A stretch of 64,000 bases of DNA from Pinguiococcus pyrenoidosus (lineage: Eukaryota; Sar; Pinguiophyceae; Pinguiochrysidales; Pinguiochrysidaceae): assembly GCA_019677205.1 (NCBI GenBank), contig JAAMXY010001516.1, positions 186,001-250,000 of the forward strand, in the 5' to 3' direction. The notes beneath the pieces were generated by a model. The model made no database searches, was not told the origin of the DNA, and saw only the letters and a list, made by a program, of their open reading frames with translations. This document shows positions 20,405-30,741 of the stretch, piece by piece. The translations under genes and the position numbers were made by a program. Position 1 is the stretch's first letter. Every line of letters starts with the position of its first letter.

Positions 20405-23400
20405 TCACAAGCAGACCCGCCCGTCGAATCGGTTGGCTTCCCGGTGGACGTCCCGATCTTGCGGACCGATCAACCAGCGCCTTTTGTTGACGGATGACAG
20501 GATCGTTTTGCGGTACTTCACCCACTCCGACGCACCTCGAAGCTTCCGCGATACCTCCGCCGCTTCGGGATAGAGAATCGCCTTCGCTTCCACCTTCTTC
20601 ATTAGCTGTTTGGATATCTCGAAGGAGTGCAAGAGCTTCCGGTGCACGCGGATAACTTCGACAGGGGAAACGGCGACGATCGTCCCCAGGGAAGTGCCCT
20701 CGGCAGGATTCAGTAAACAGGCCTCCCCGAAGATGGAGACTGGCGTGATCCTCGAGACCTCGAAAGCCTCGTCGGGGATCGTCGTGATCGAGCTTTCTTC
20801 CCGTTGCTGCATGTACGAGATTCGGCGTTGCAGCATGGAGATTCGCGTCTCGACCTGCTTCTGCTTTCGCTCTGTCCAAGTGAGCCCCTCGCCGGCAGCC
20901 TTCCCTTTGGCTCTTGTCTTTCCTGTCCTCCCACCGCTGCGCAACACGACCTTTGTCCTTTCTACGCGATCCAAAAGGCGGTGGGGCGAACGCGAGGCTC
21001 CCAACTTGGCGGCACTCGATGCTGTGGATTGGCGAGGCTGCCGGTTTGCAAGCGACGTTGACGAAGCCACTTCTACGTCCACAAAGGGCTGCCGCGCATC
21101 GTGTCGAAGCGTGTGATGGAACGAGTACTGCGTCTGGATTTTCTTCAAGGTCTCCTTCGCGTCGAAAAGCTTCCTCTGCAGTTGGCCCACCGTGTCTGGC
21201 CTCTTCTGCGCGCTGCAGATGCCTCGAACCAGGAAGTAGAGGAAGTCGGGACGATCCCCTTGCCGCAAGATGACGGTGCTCTCTTCGAAGGTCTCGACAC
21301 GGGCGTACCTTGCAAGCCTGTCGATGGCTTCCATGCTCCAGTCCTCAAAAATGCCGCTCCGCTTGAGGTATCCGAACTTCGCGCGCTGGCAGCAATAGAA
21401 AGGCTCCAGCAGGAGCTTCTGGAAGTCGCTTGCCAAGATCACCAGCAACTCGGTGGCTGCCGTGGTCTCGTAGGATGCGAAGTAGCGTGGCGCTGCGTGT
21501 CGGACGAGCGGTGCCATCATCAACGCCTCGGAGCCGATGCACCGTCGAGGCCCAAGGCGACCGATGCTGGATGGTGGCATGTCGTACTCTTGGATGTAGG
21601 CCTCGATTTCCCCAGAAAGGATCCAGGCCATCGCGTAGGCTTCCTCTCCTTGGATGAAGACGCTATCACCCTCCGGAAGCGTGCGGTACTCGACTACCTC
21701 GGCGACTCTCGCGAGCAGCTCCGGAGCCTCTTCGAGCAGCTGCTCACAGGTCCCTAGAAACTTCGAGATCTCGGCGATATGGCCGCTCTCTCGGCTCTCA
21801 GGATCGTGCAGCAAAACCTCCTGCAGCGGGCTGGGCTTCTCGAAGAGCTCCGAAAATAACGACGGCTCGGATCCGAAAAGGGCTTTATACTCCTGCAGGC
21901 CGAGCGACTCGGTGCTTCGAGGAGGAGGCTTCTGCCGGCGGTGCGCCGCTTCGGACGTACCTCGCTTTGAGTAAGGTGTCGCAGAGGCGGTTGAGTCTCC
22001 TTCGGACGCTGACGACGCCTCCTTGAGCGTAGCCAACACCTCAGTACTCTGCGACAGAGAGTGATCCAGGTCCATGGCGAGGACGAGCGCGGCGAGGTCC
22101 ATGGACGTCTTCCTCTTATCAGCTTGTGAATCCTCCGGCATACTGTCTTGCTTCAGAGCTTTGGACAGCCGCGAGAGAAGCATCAGCTTCTTGCTTTTCA
22201 GCCTTAGCGTCCGGAACGCCTTGTCAATCGGACTTTCGTCTGCCGGTCGCGTCGCCGCTTCCTCGACTCGCTGGCGAGCCTCTCCTTCGGAATCGTCCTG
22301 CCAGACCTCGGCAATGGATGGTGCCGTGTGCTCTCCTCCTGGCAAATCCCCGCGATTGCCAGTACTTCCTTCCAGCCCGTTGGCCTTGCTTCGGGCGTCG
22401 TATCGACCAGGACTCTCAGCGCCATCGCCGCCTTGCACGCATTTGCTCACCTCACCCCCTTCTTGAGCTTTATTGAGCCACTTTTCGACAATGCCATGGA
22501 TGAGTTCCACCAAGCTGTTGCTATCAGAAGACGAGTGCCGATCTTCATCCGAATCGAGAGAGCTGAGGTTTTCTTCCGAAGATGTCGAAGGTGGATCTTC
22601 GTCTCTTCCGCTGTGTCGCCTCACAAACTCATCCAGCGGCTGGGCGCTCCGGTGAAGGCCCCGAACCTCGGACGAGACTATGTCTTTCAGCGTTGTTGAG
22701 ATGCTCTCGAGTCCCGACTCAAGATCCTTGGCTTCATTCGAAAGGGGGGAAGCGCTTCCCGCAACCTATCGACGCAAAACTCGATATGACGCGAACGCCA
22801 GATCGTCGCATTCAGATTTCCGCTGCATCCTCCTACCTTGTTGAGAGCTTCGCGATTGCGGCTCTGCTGCTGCTCCAACTGCGCGAGATGCCTCGCGAGA
22901 GCAGCTTGATGTCGAGTCCCTTCCTCGAGGTCGAAGGTCTCCGCTTCGCTGTGCAGCTTCAAGGCGGTCGAGGAGCTTTCTTCAAGAACCCGAGGGGCCT
23001 CCACGTTCTGCTCCCCTTTCTTGAGATGCGCCGCAATAGCGGAGTTGAACGCCGTTCCTCTGCGATTCAGGAGAGAAGATTGCTGTCTCATGTTCACTCG
23101 AGCGGATTCGGACGAAGCCATCTTGGCGATCAGCAAGGTCTTGTCTTCTCGGCGCTGAAGTGCAGGATCATGAGCCTTGATGTACTTCGCCAGGGCCTCC
23201 TGCCCGCCGCCCACGGCGATCTCGTCCTTGATGTCCTGATACAGTCGATCTTGGAACAGCTGATGGTAGTCCTTGTAGGCTTCGCTGTAGCGGCAAAGAC
23301 GCCGAAGTAGCAGAGCTCGGGTGTGGACGAAGAGCAGGTTGCCGGGGCAGATCGCGATGCACCTGGACAGATCATTCAAGGCACGTAGATCTCGGCCGGT

Positions 23401-25213
23401 GCGCACGAATGCAATGCATCGATTATGCAGCAGCTTTGAGAATTCCTCGACCTCCAGCGCCTGCGATGAATTCCCGCGGGTGAGTAGAAGAGCTGTAGGG
23501 CTTTGTCTGCTCTGTGTGCTGAACGCTCCTCCATCCCCATATCCAGATCATACGCAACGCACAACGACCAACTCCACACGCTGTAGCCATGCAAGGGCCT
23601 GGCCTTCGCGACGGAGACTTGTGCACGCACCTTCGAGCGAAACGAATTCAGCGGATGCTGGCGCTCCGCCAGACCAATGCTGATACCGAAGTCTCTCAGT
23701 GCACGTTGCGTCTGGTTCACTCGGCACAGGACGAATGCTCGGCAATGGTACGCGACGGCCTCCGTCGGCTCCGCAGCGATGGCGCGGCAGCAGCAGTCGT
23801 ACGCTCTCGCCCATCTGTCGGCCTCCCAGTGTCGCTGCGCCTCGGAGAGGAAGCGACTTGAGCTGACCCCGCTGCTCCGGCGGAGCGTCGGCTGCAAGAT
23901 CTCGCCGAAGAGTAGATCCGCCGCGGCGTCGTGCTTGATGAGCTCCCGATCGATCTCGAGCCGGCGCTGCACGTGGCGACGATGCAGGTGGTGCAACCTC
24001 CGCGAATGCGCGTTCACAGCCAGTGACGACTGGCGTCGGTCTTTCTCCAGTGCACTTTGCAGGAAGCTCGTCTCCTCGAGAATCGCCTTGCTGAGTCCCA
24101 GTGCCGACCTGGCTTCGGCCGGCAGCAGCGGCTGCCGCAGAATGAACGGCTTCATTTCGTCGGAGAATGAGGCGCGCCAGGACTGCTCGACCATTGCAGC
24201 GGGATCGCTGCCTGCTTCTTCCGCCTCCGCGAAGAGCTGCGGCCGATAGGCCGGCGTGCTGAGCGCGGTCTTTCTGGACCTGAAGCGGTGGTCCAACAGT
24301 TTCTCCACGTCGGCACCGGCGTTCATGTCGGCGATCTCGTGCACAAGAGTCACTCGCGGGTAGCTATCTTCCCGGCCATCCTCCGGCGCAAGCAAAGCGT
24401 ATACCGCCTGTACCTTGGCGTAGCGCTGCAGGACGGCTCCCATCTTCTCAAGGAGGCCGTCAAAGCGCGGCTCCGCTCCCCCGTTGCTCGCGTCAAAGCA
24501 GCCAGCGCAGCCGTCCATGTCCAGATAGCGAGCTCGGAGAGCCGACGCGCTGGTGGGATACGCCACAAGCAGCACCGGCACGACGTGCACGGGTGTCCGC
24601 TTTTGCGGCGGCGGAGCTGCTTTCGCAGAGCTGCGTCCGGACGCCTTCGAGTCCACGCTGCCTTCGACGGACGTGTCGTCCTCGCTTCTGCCTTCCTCGC
24701 TGGCGGGAGCAGGCGCGGCAGCTTGCATGACGCACCGAAAGACTTCCGTGGCGCGAACGCTTACGGCAGCGATGACGAGATCGACCTTCTCGGCGGGATC
24801 GACGTACATGGCCTCGATGGTGCGGCAGGCCACGTCTGCACACGGTGGTAGTGTAAGCGGCAAAGACAAGCGAACCAAAGGGGTAAGTCTGTTCATGCCA
24901 GCAAGCCTTCAGAGTCAACGTGCTCCCCATCATCGCGGTTTCACACCCCGTGGGAAAAGCGCGATGTGCTGCAGGGACACGCACCGGTGTCCGCCGTGCT
25001 TGTCACCTTCCGAACCATGGGCCGCAAGTGCTCCAGCAGTTCCGCGCGCGTCTGATCATGGGGGTCGACAAGGAGGACGTGGGAAGGCTTCAAGAAATCC
25101 TGGCCCGTCCTCCTTCCAGCCGTCCGGAAATTCAAGATGCTGCGGAACCCGGCACCGCGGGTGATCTTCGCCAGCCTGCCAGCTGGCCGCTTTTGTTCGG
25201 TGGCGGCGCTCAT
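20405..25213 (-). CDS. Receiver-like / TPR / dual cyclic-nucleotide-binding-domain protein, four exons
   Basis: Exons 25213-24985, 24835-23631, 23460-22837 and 22765-20405 give 1472 aa; all four phases agree. Residues about 45-195 look like a degenerate response-regulator receiver. SHVLLVDPHDQTRAELLEHL, completed across intron 1 by VTSTADTDVACR, resembles strand 1 to helix 2. The strand-3 phospho-aspartate position (KVDLVIAAVS) has no Asp, so it cannot be a normal phospho-acceptor. TPR-like helices occupy about 410-560, split by intron 2. A serine/acid-rich linker leads to two cNMP-binding folds. The first is near 1015-1135 (YRTLPEGDSVFIQGEEAYAM). The second is near 1150-1420 (VILRQGDRPDFLYFLV ... 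SIFGEACLL) and is interrupted by about 150 basic residues. Both lack the usual phosphate-binding PRxA signature, so ligand binding is doubtful. Function unknown. Confidence 0.75.
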
Positions 25214-25616
25214 CGCGCACGATGCCGCGGGATGCAAGGGGTGCGCCAAGTCCGCTCATCTTCGCTCCGTTCCCTTCCTGGGTCAGAGCCCGGAGCCGGA
25301 TTCTTTCTTCCTGCTCTCCTCTCCGGAATCGCCCCCCCCGGATCGCCCCGGATCGGCCCCGGATCCAGGGCTGAACCCTCGATGAAGCGCGGGCGTCTGT
25401 CACTCACGACAGATGCCAGGATTCCCGAAGAGCAGCAAGCGCAGCAGGATCACGCACCACCATTGCGGCGAATACCCCGAGACTCTTGATGGCAAGCTGA
25501 CGTGAAGCGAGAAGCGAACGGAGGCGGCGAAGAGGGAAGAGTGAAGAGTGAAGCACGAAGAGGGAAGAGCGAAGAGCGAAGAGCGAAGAGCGAAGAAGAG
25601 CAACGTCGAAGGGGAA
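25214..25616. other. Spacer with 7-bp purine repeats
   Basis: Upstream of the receiver-like gene and downstream of the GNAT gene, both on the minus strand. It holds AGAGCGA repeats at about 25527-25600 and a C-rich tract near 25330. No gene is supported. Confidence 0.45.
25527..25600. repeat. 7-bp purine repeat (AGAGCGA and variants)
   Basis: GAAGAGGGAAGAGTGAAGAG runs into AGAGCGA units, all purine-rich on the plus strand and pyrimidine-rich on the minus strand, just beyond the GNAT stop. Confidence 0.8.
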
Positions 25617-26357
25617 TCAGTCATTTCTGTCTTGTCTCCGCAAACTCTTGCTTGCGCCCTCGAGGATGTCTAGGATGTCTCCTTCCATCAGGGTCCCCAC
25701 GCCTCCCCAGACAAGCCGGTCCGGGACGCTTTTAAGGTCGTCTCCCACTTCTCGAACGACGCGAAATCTCAGCCGCTGATAGTGGCGCACGAGAAGCTGG
25801 TGCTGTCGGGGATCATCGTTGATCGCTAGCAGCTCGGCCCTCCGGCAGCCTCGATCGTACGCGCGCCTCACCGCAAAGAAGCCCATGAGGATGGATAAGC
25901 CATGCACGGACTGGGACCTCCAGGCTCTCTCGGCCGCCTTCCCTTTCCCTTTGTCCGGGCTTTGCTGCGCAGCGACCTCGGCGGGCACCTCCAAGGCAGC
26001 CCGGCCGTAGCCGCGATTCACGCCGTAGATCTGCATGGTGTCCTGTCGGAGCAGCGGAGGCGTGATGAAGCCCGTGGTGTACCCGATTATCTGGCCTTTG
26101 CCGTCGCCTTCTTTTTCCAGCGTCCGCGCCACTATCTGATATGACGGCCCCAGATACGACTCGGTCAAGGTGATGCCCCACTGCTCTTCGGCGATTTCGA
26201 GGAGCTCGTCACACGTGCAGTAGCCGTCCGTCGTCCCTGCCGTCGCCCGAAGCCGCAGACTCCTCCTGAGAGACAGCGCCGGTCTCCGCAGAAGCAGCGT
26301 CCGCGTCGACGCGACGAAGCTCAGCAGAATCCCCAGAACGAACGCCGGCCTCCTCAT
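25617..26357 (-). CDS. GNAT-like acetyltransferase, probably plastid-targeted
   Basis: Intronless, 246 aa, ATG at 26357. The first about 18 residues (MRRPAFVLGILLSFVAST) form a signal peptide. A strongly basic, leucine/arginine-rich stretch (LLLRRPALSLRRSLRLRATA) follows, which is the bipartite presequence pattern of complex plastids. The mature part has a GNAT-like end: a strand and loop RRAELLAINDDPRQHQLLVR followed by HYQRLRFRVVREVG, a layout seen where a GNAT helix binds acetyl-CoA and is followed by a YxxLGF-type motif. The classical Q/RxxGxG/A loop is not obvious, so catalytic activity is uncertain. The acceptor substrate cannot be predicted. Confidence 0.65.
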   Translation of the reverse strand: MRRPAFVLGILLSFVASTRTLLLRRPALSLRRSLRLRATAGTTDGYCTCDELLEIAEEQWGITLTESYLGPSYQIVARTLEKEGDGKGQIIGYTTGFITPPLLRQDTMQIYGVNRGYGRAALEVPAEVAAQQSPDKGKGKAAERAWRSQSVHGLSILMGFFAVRRAYDRGCRRAELLAINDDPRQHQLLVRHYQRLRFRVVREVGDDLKSVPDRLVWGGVGTLMEGDILDILEGASKSLRRQDRND

Positions 26358-27045
26358 CTACGAGAGTGGCGAAACACACCAGAACAAGAGAGCAAGAGAG
26401 GAGCTGTCAGATGTCCCGATGCTTTCCCAGCACATCCCATAATAGCCGAAGCTTCAGGGGGTCAGAAATAACAAAGGATCTCTTTCGCAGCGATCAAAAC
26501 CGGCCCAGTCAAGCGGGCGTGAAGCTCATCGGGGGTCAGTGATCGTCAACTGCGTGGCCATCTCGGCATTCTTTCCTAGATTTTTCCTCCCGAAACGTAC
26601 CTTTCTTTAGAAGCCGCCGAAAGCGTGAGACAGCGCATGCCTCGGCCGTAGGGTGGTGTTTGATGAGCGCGGCGGCGCTGTACAAACACGTCAAACCCAA
26701 AGCGCTGATTCAGTGCCGGCGATGGATTGTCAGCTGACATACTTCGTGCACTCGGTCAGCTGATCCGGGCGTCCTTCCACGCGGCTCCGGATCGAAATGG
26801 GGCTTGGACGTGTGCCTTGCGCAAGCCATACTCGTGCACCCACGCGGCATTCACCAATCATTTTACGTGCTTTGCTAGTCTGTTCACTTTTGATATAGCA
26901 TCATCAAGAATGTCAAAGTCCCCCACCTGCCCGCCCAGCAAACATCCAGCATCGAACTTCTGCAGGGGAGCTGACTTGGGAGGCCTCCATCGCCTTTTCG
27001 ACGGCCGTTTTGATCGCGAAACTCCGGCAGAGCGTTCACTTGGTC
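26358..27045. other. Divergent spacer (GNAT / CREG-like)
   Basis: About 690 bases without a supported gene. Short plus-strand ORFs here show no domain likeness. It presumably contains two promoters. Confidence 0.45.
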
Positions 27046-27835
27046 ATGAGAGGTGTGGCGCTTGCCGCGCTTGCAAGCGTAGCAGCCTTGGCGCTGGTAA
27101 AAGTCTCTTCTTCTCTCCTCGGGATTGGCAAGACAGAAGCAGGAACATGACCTGCGCCTCGACAGGGAGCCGACCCCAGGCCACCGCCAATCTGGGAGAA
27201 GGCAGAGACGGCAAGGTGGATGGCGCACGTGTTGGACTATGGAGTTCTCAGCACCATCAGCACGAGGGAAGCTACGCAAGGTGATTCTAGCCCGAAAGCC
27301 GAGCTCCCCGTCTGAGTGCTCAACCCCACCACGCGCGCTGGCTTGCCGCTTAGATCGCCCTTGGGGCAATCCCTACAGCTTTGCCGACGGTCCCGTGATG
27401 AATAGCACCGGAGTCCTGTATTTCTACACCACCACCTTAGATCAGTCCATGAAGGATCTGGCGCAGAACCCAGCTGCGACTTTCACGCTCACCGAGGCGC
27501 AGCTTGACGTTTGCGAAGCGCGGGGTCTGGACCCTGAAGACCCGCCTTGCGCCCGGCTCGTCCTCAGCGGCGTCTTCGAAGAAGTGACGGACGAGGCGGA
27601 AATCAGCTTCGCGAAGAAAGCCCTGTTCAGCAGGCACCCTAACTTCAAGGGTTATCCCGAGGATCATGACTGGTACTTCGGCAAGATTGTTCCCACCAAT
27701 GTTTGGCTCATCAACATCTACGGTGGAGCCACGGACGTCCCCGTCGACGAGTACTTCGCAGTCACAGACAAGGACCTGGCCGCAGTTGCCGAGCGGATTG
27801 AGACCGCCTTCAAGGGAGCCCTTGCCCACAAATGA
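27046..27835 (+). CDS. CREG-like secreted protein (FMN-binding split-barrel fold)
   Basis: Exons 27046-27096, 27166-27280 and 27354-27835 (215 aa). The first exon encodes a signal peptide, MRGVALAALASVAALAL, and the next begins GADPRPPPIWEKAETARWMA. After intron 2 comes RPWGNPYSFADGPVMNSTGV. The middle and end match CREG: YFYTTTLDQSMKDLAQNPAA, then DPPCARLVLSGVF, SRHPNFKGYPEDHDWYFGKI and NVWLINIYGGA. CREG proteins have a pyridoxamine-phosphate-oxidase-like split barrel, usually without enzyme activity, and are secreted or lysosomal/vacuolar glycoproteins. Length matches animal CREG1 (about 220). The three-exon model is required because no single frame contains both the signal peptide and the family blocks. 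Confidence 0.88.
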
Positions 27836-28034
27836 TGCTTGCGTCGCATGTGCAAGCGGTGTCTTCTCCTGAACCCACATTTGGATCGTTTCCAGTCGTT
27901 GACCCAAGTGAACGAGGCAGTGGATGTTGCAAACGATTCATGCTATTTGTCTAGACCGAGCGGTTTCACACCTATGTATCAAATCACTTTCCTGCCGCCG
28001 CAGTTCCTTCCTTCCTTCGTTCCTTCCAGTCATT

Positions 28035-29337
28035 CTAAGAATCCATCATGAAGTGCAAGGTTTCGATGAAGCGCTGAGCGTCCTCCTTCCTGATCTGTAT
28101 GATGCTGGTGTCGAAGCCATCGTGCTTGATGCGCGCACTGATCTTCTCTGCCGCAAGCTGGAAGTACTTGCCAAAGCGATTCTTGGTGATGTCGCTCTCG
28201 CCGTCATTGCAGTTCGTGGCAACCACCAGGTACGTATCACCTCGTTCGCTCAGCAAGACCAAAGGCCTGGAGCGCGCTCCTTTCCACTGACCATTGCTCG
28301 TATGCAACGTGATAATGAACCGTGCGAGGCGCCCCAAAGCTAGCGGCTGTGCTAGGATGGTGTCGCGCGCCGCAGTTTCCCCTTCCCCGGCAGCTCGACC
28401 CTTCTCCACGCCACTTGCCTTCACAGTGGCGTACCTGAAGTATCGTAGGCGGGTGATGGCGCCAGACTCCATGATATGCACCGCCTGCTCGAAAATGACT
28501 TGATGCAAGCTCTTGCTGAGCTGCACGCCGCGCTGGAACAGCGCATGCCGCTTCAGCGTGAGGCAGTCCATTGCGTCGTTAAAAGCGTGCAAGAAGCTGT
28601 GCGCCTCTCCCGCCTCGGCTTGGAAGGTGTGGATACTCGCCTCCAGCAGGGCATTCACAGCGAACACCACATCCGTTGCTGCAATGGGCTGCCGATACCC
28701 ATACGTTCGAGAGAAGGAGCGGAAGAAGAGGTTCGGCAGGTTGTACTTCTCCCCGTAGTGCCGGCACTTCTCTCGCAGGCGTTGAACCAGCGACGGGCTC
28801 ATGAAGGAGAACTTCTGCTTCGACTGGATCAGGCTTATCCCCATTTTCGCCAGGAATTCCTCCATCTGCGCCTTCCCCTGGCTCGTCCACACGCGCAGCC
28901 TTGGACAGACATAGTCACTGTGGTACATCGCTTCGTACAAGGACCAGTATCGGTAGAGCATGAAGCGGAGCTCGTCACGATCAGCGGAGATCTTCCCCGT
29001 TTCCGCCACCCGGACAACGGTGCCGTCCTCTGTTGTGATCTCGCCGTCCTTCTCGCCGTTCGTGGTGTTGACTTCCTCCGCAAGATATTGCGCCATACTT
29101 TCATACACGTCTTGGTCGATCCGGCCGCTCGTGTACTGATCCGTCAGACCGAGGATGGCGAACCACAGGAGGTCGTTGCAGGTCTTGCCAAGCAGATTGC
29201 CCAGCTCGTACATCATCGCAGTGGCGGGATGGCCGAAGTAGCTTCCGCTGTAGTAGTCCTGGATTCGCTGGCGGCGCAAGCGCTTGGCGGCCTCCTTTTC
29301 GTTCCGCTTGCGCTTCCTGCTGATCTTAATGTCGTCT

Positions 29338-29387
<50 letters not shown>

Positions 29388-30170
29388 CTTATCGTCGTTG
29401 CCGGCGGGAGCAAGGTGTGCTCGCTCTTCCTGCAGCCGAACTTCGCGTGCCTGCTTTTCTTGCTCCGTGAGGTCGTCATCGTCAGCAGCCTCCGCATCGT
29501 CGACGTCCGCGCCCTCGTTGTCCGCGTCCGAGTGACTCCTCTCCGATGCGGTCCCCACGATGTTGTCTTCCTCGGGCAAGGTGTCGGACGCTCCCTCCTC
29601 GGTCGTGGCATCCTCCACGCTGTTGAGTCCGTCAAACTCTGCCTCGCCCTCGTCGTCGACATCTGAGAGCTTGTCCAGCTCGTCTTCCGAGTCGCTCGAG
29701 ATGTTGTCCGATGAGGTCATCGCTCCGCTGAGGTCGCTCCCCTCCGACGGGATCTCTCCAGCGTCGATGAAGTCATCATCAAAGACTTGAATCTGCTCGT
29801 CGGCGTAAATGTTGGCCAGGTGGATCGGCCGGTGGCTGTCCACCACAAAGCAGGACATGTGCGGCTCGAGGCTGAGGTGCTTCTCCAGGTCCACAATCCC
29901 GCCGCAGTTGATGAGGAAGATGCTGCGCAGCTCTTCGTTGTCCTGAATCTCCGTCTTCGCCACATCGCTGATGTCACTGTAGCTCGACACCGGGCGGACC
30001 TTGTACGAGATGTGGTCCGTGCGCAGAATGTACGTCAGGATCTTCGCGGCGCACAGTGCGTCACAACTCAACGCGACGAGGATCAGCGTGTTGCAGCCAC
30101 CGACCGAGTGCAAGGCCTCCTCCCTGATTTTGCGGTATGCCTTGTCCAAGGTGTGCCTGTCTACGAGCAT
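28035..30170 (-). CDS. CDC45: CDC45 replication initiation factor
   Basis: Intronless, 711 aa from the ATG at 30170. An upstream in-frame ATG at 30299 would add 43 residues, but CDC45 proteins normally start just before the block that here reads MLVDRHTLDKAYRKI. CDC45 joins MCM2-7 and GINS to form the CMG helicase in the nucleus. It descends from RecJ/DHH phosphoesterases. Seen here: TLILVALSCDALCAAKILTY, IFLINCGGIVDLE and CFVVDSHRPIHLANIY, the degenerate DHH-type core. An acidic linker follows, with an extreme polyaspartate run (about 29338-29395), then basic KRKRNEKEAAKRLRR. The C-terminal half (YYSGSYFGHPATAMMYELGN onward) is helical and well conserved. The acidic insert is longer than in most CDC45 proteins I know. 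Confidence 0.93.
29338..29395. repeat. GAT/GAC microsatellite encoding polyaspartate in CDC45
   Basis: A near-perfect ATCGTC hexamer repeat on the plus strand reads as about 17 consecutive aspartates, broken by Lys and Glu at its ends, on the minus strand. Confidence 0.9.
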
Positions 30171-30741
30171 GATGCGATATGCTAGCAGAGCAGGGCTGCA
30201 CCGCTTGAGGCCGTCCCGCTTCGCCCTTTTCGTTTGGGCTGAGCTGCGCGTTTCGCATTCGAACGAGATGCGCGGGAATTTCCCACTTGTGACAGACATG
30301 CGACGGATGGAAAAAGAAAAAGGGAATATCCGTTTCTTTTTAAAATTAAATATATTAATTAAATATGAATGTTGACTATAAATTACTGTGACTTTCCGTT
30401 TTTGCGAAATCAGAAAATTTCTACACAGTTAATGCGGCAGAAACGAAAACGGAATCTGTCCGGATCTGTCCTTTCTCGCAGGGATTTTAAGTTCGTTCCA
30501 GGTTCGCACGACGCCACAGGCCCTCATCGGCCGCTTTGCGCTCTCCAGCTTGTCATCTGCGGAGCACTATCTCTCTAGGAGCTACTGGATCCGACGCCTC
30601 CACACTGACTAGCATTTGGCTCGGCAGGGTCGGTCCGTGGGGGGGGGATAACGTCTTTCGAAGTCGTTTTTGGTGAAGGATCTTTGGCGCGGTCTTGCCG
30701 CAGTTCGAGTCCCGGTGTCGACTTCGCTCCGTATCGAGGCG
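30171..30741. other. Divergent spacer, AT-rich near 30330-30420
   Basis: Between CDC45 and the LRR gene. The stretch around 30335-30380 is very AT-rich (TTTTTAAAATTAAATATATT). A run of nine G occurs near 30640. No gene is seen apart from a possible CDC45 N-terminal extension to 30299. Confidence 0.45.

Noticed and set aside
27125-27300. Reading the CREG-like gene as one ORF from 27125
   Set aside because: That frame lacks the signal peptide and the WMAHVLDYGVLSTIST block; only the three-exon model contains all family parts.
28476-29666. 396-codon plus-strand ORF with an Ile/Val repeat
   Set aside because: Antisense of CDC45; the repeat is the polyaspartate array read on the other strand.
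30171-30299. Extension of CDC45 to the upstream ATG at 30299
   Set aside because: The extra 43 residues are basic and unlike CDC45 N-termini; the conserved start block begins at 30170. It cannot be fully excluded.
30695-30722. TTCGAGTCCCGG resembling a tRNA T-loop
   Set aside because: The flanking bases do not form a T-stem and no cloverleaf can be drawn.
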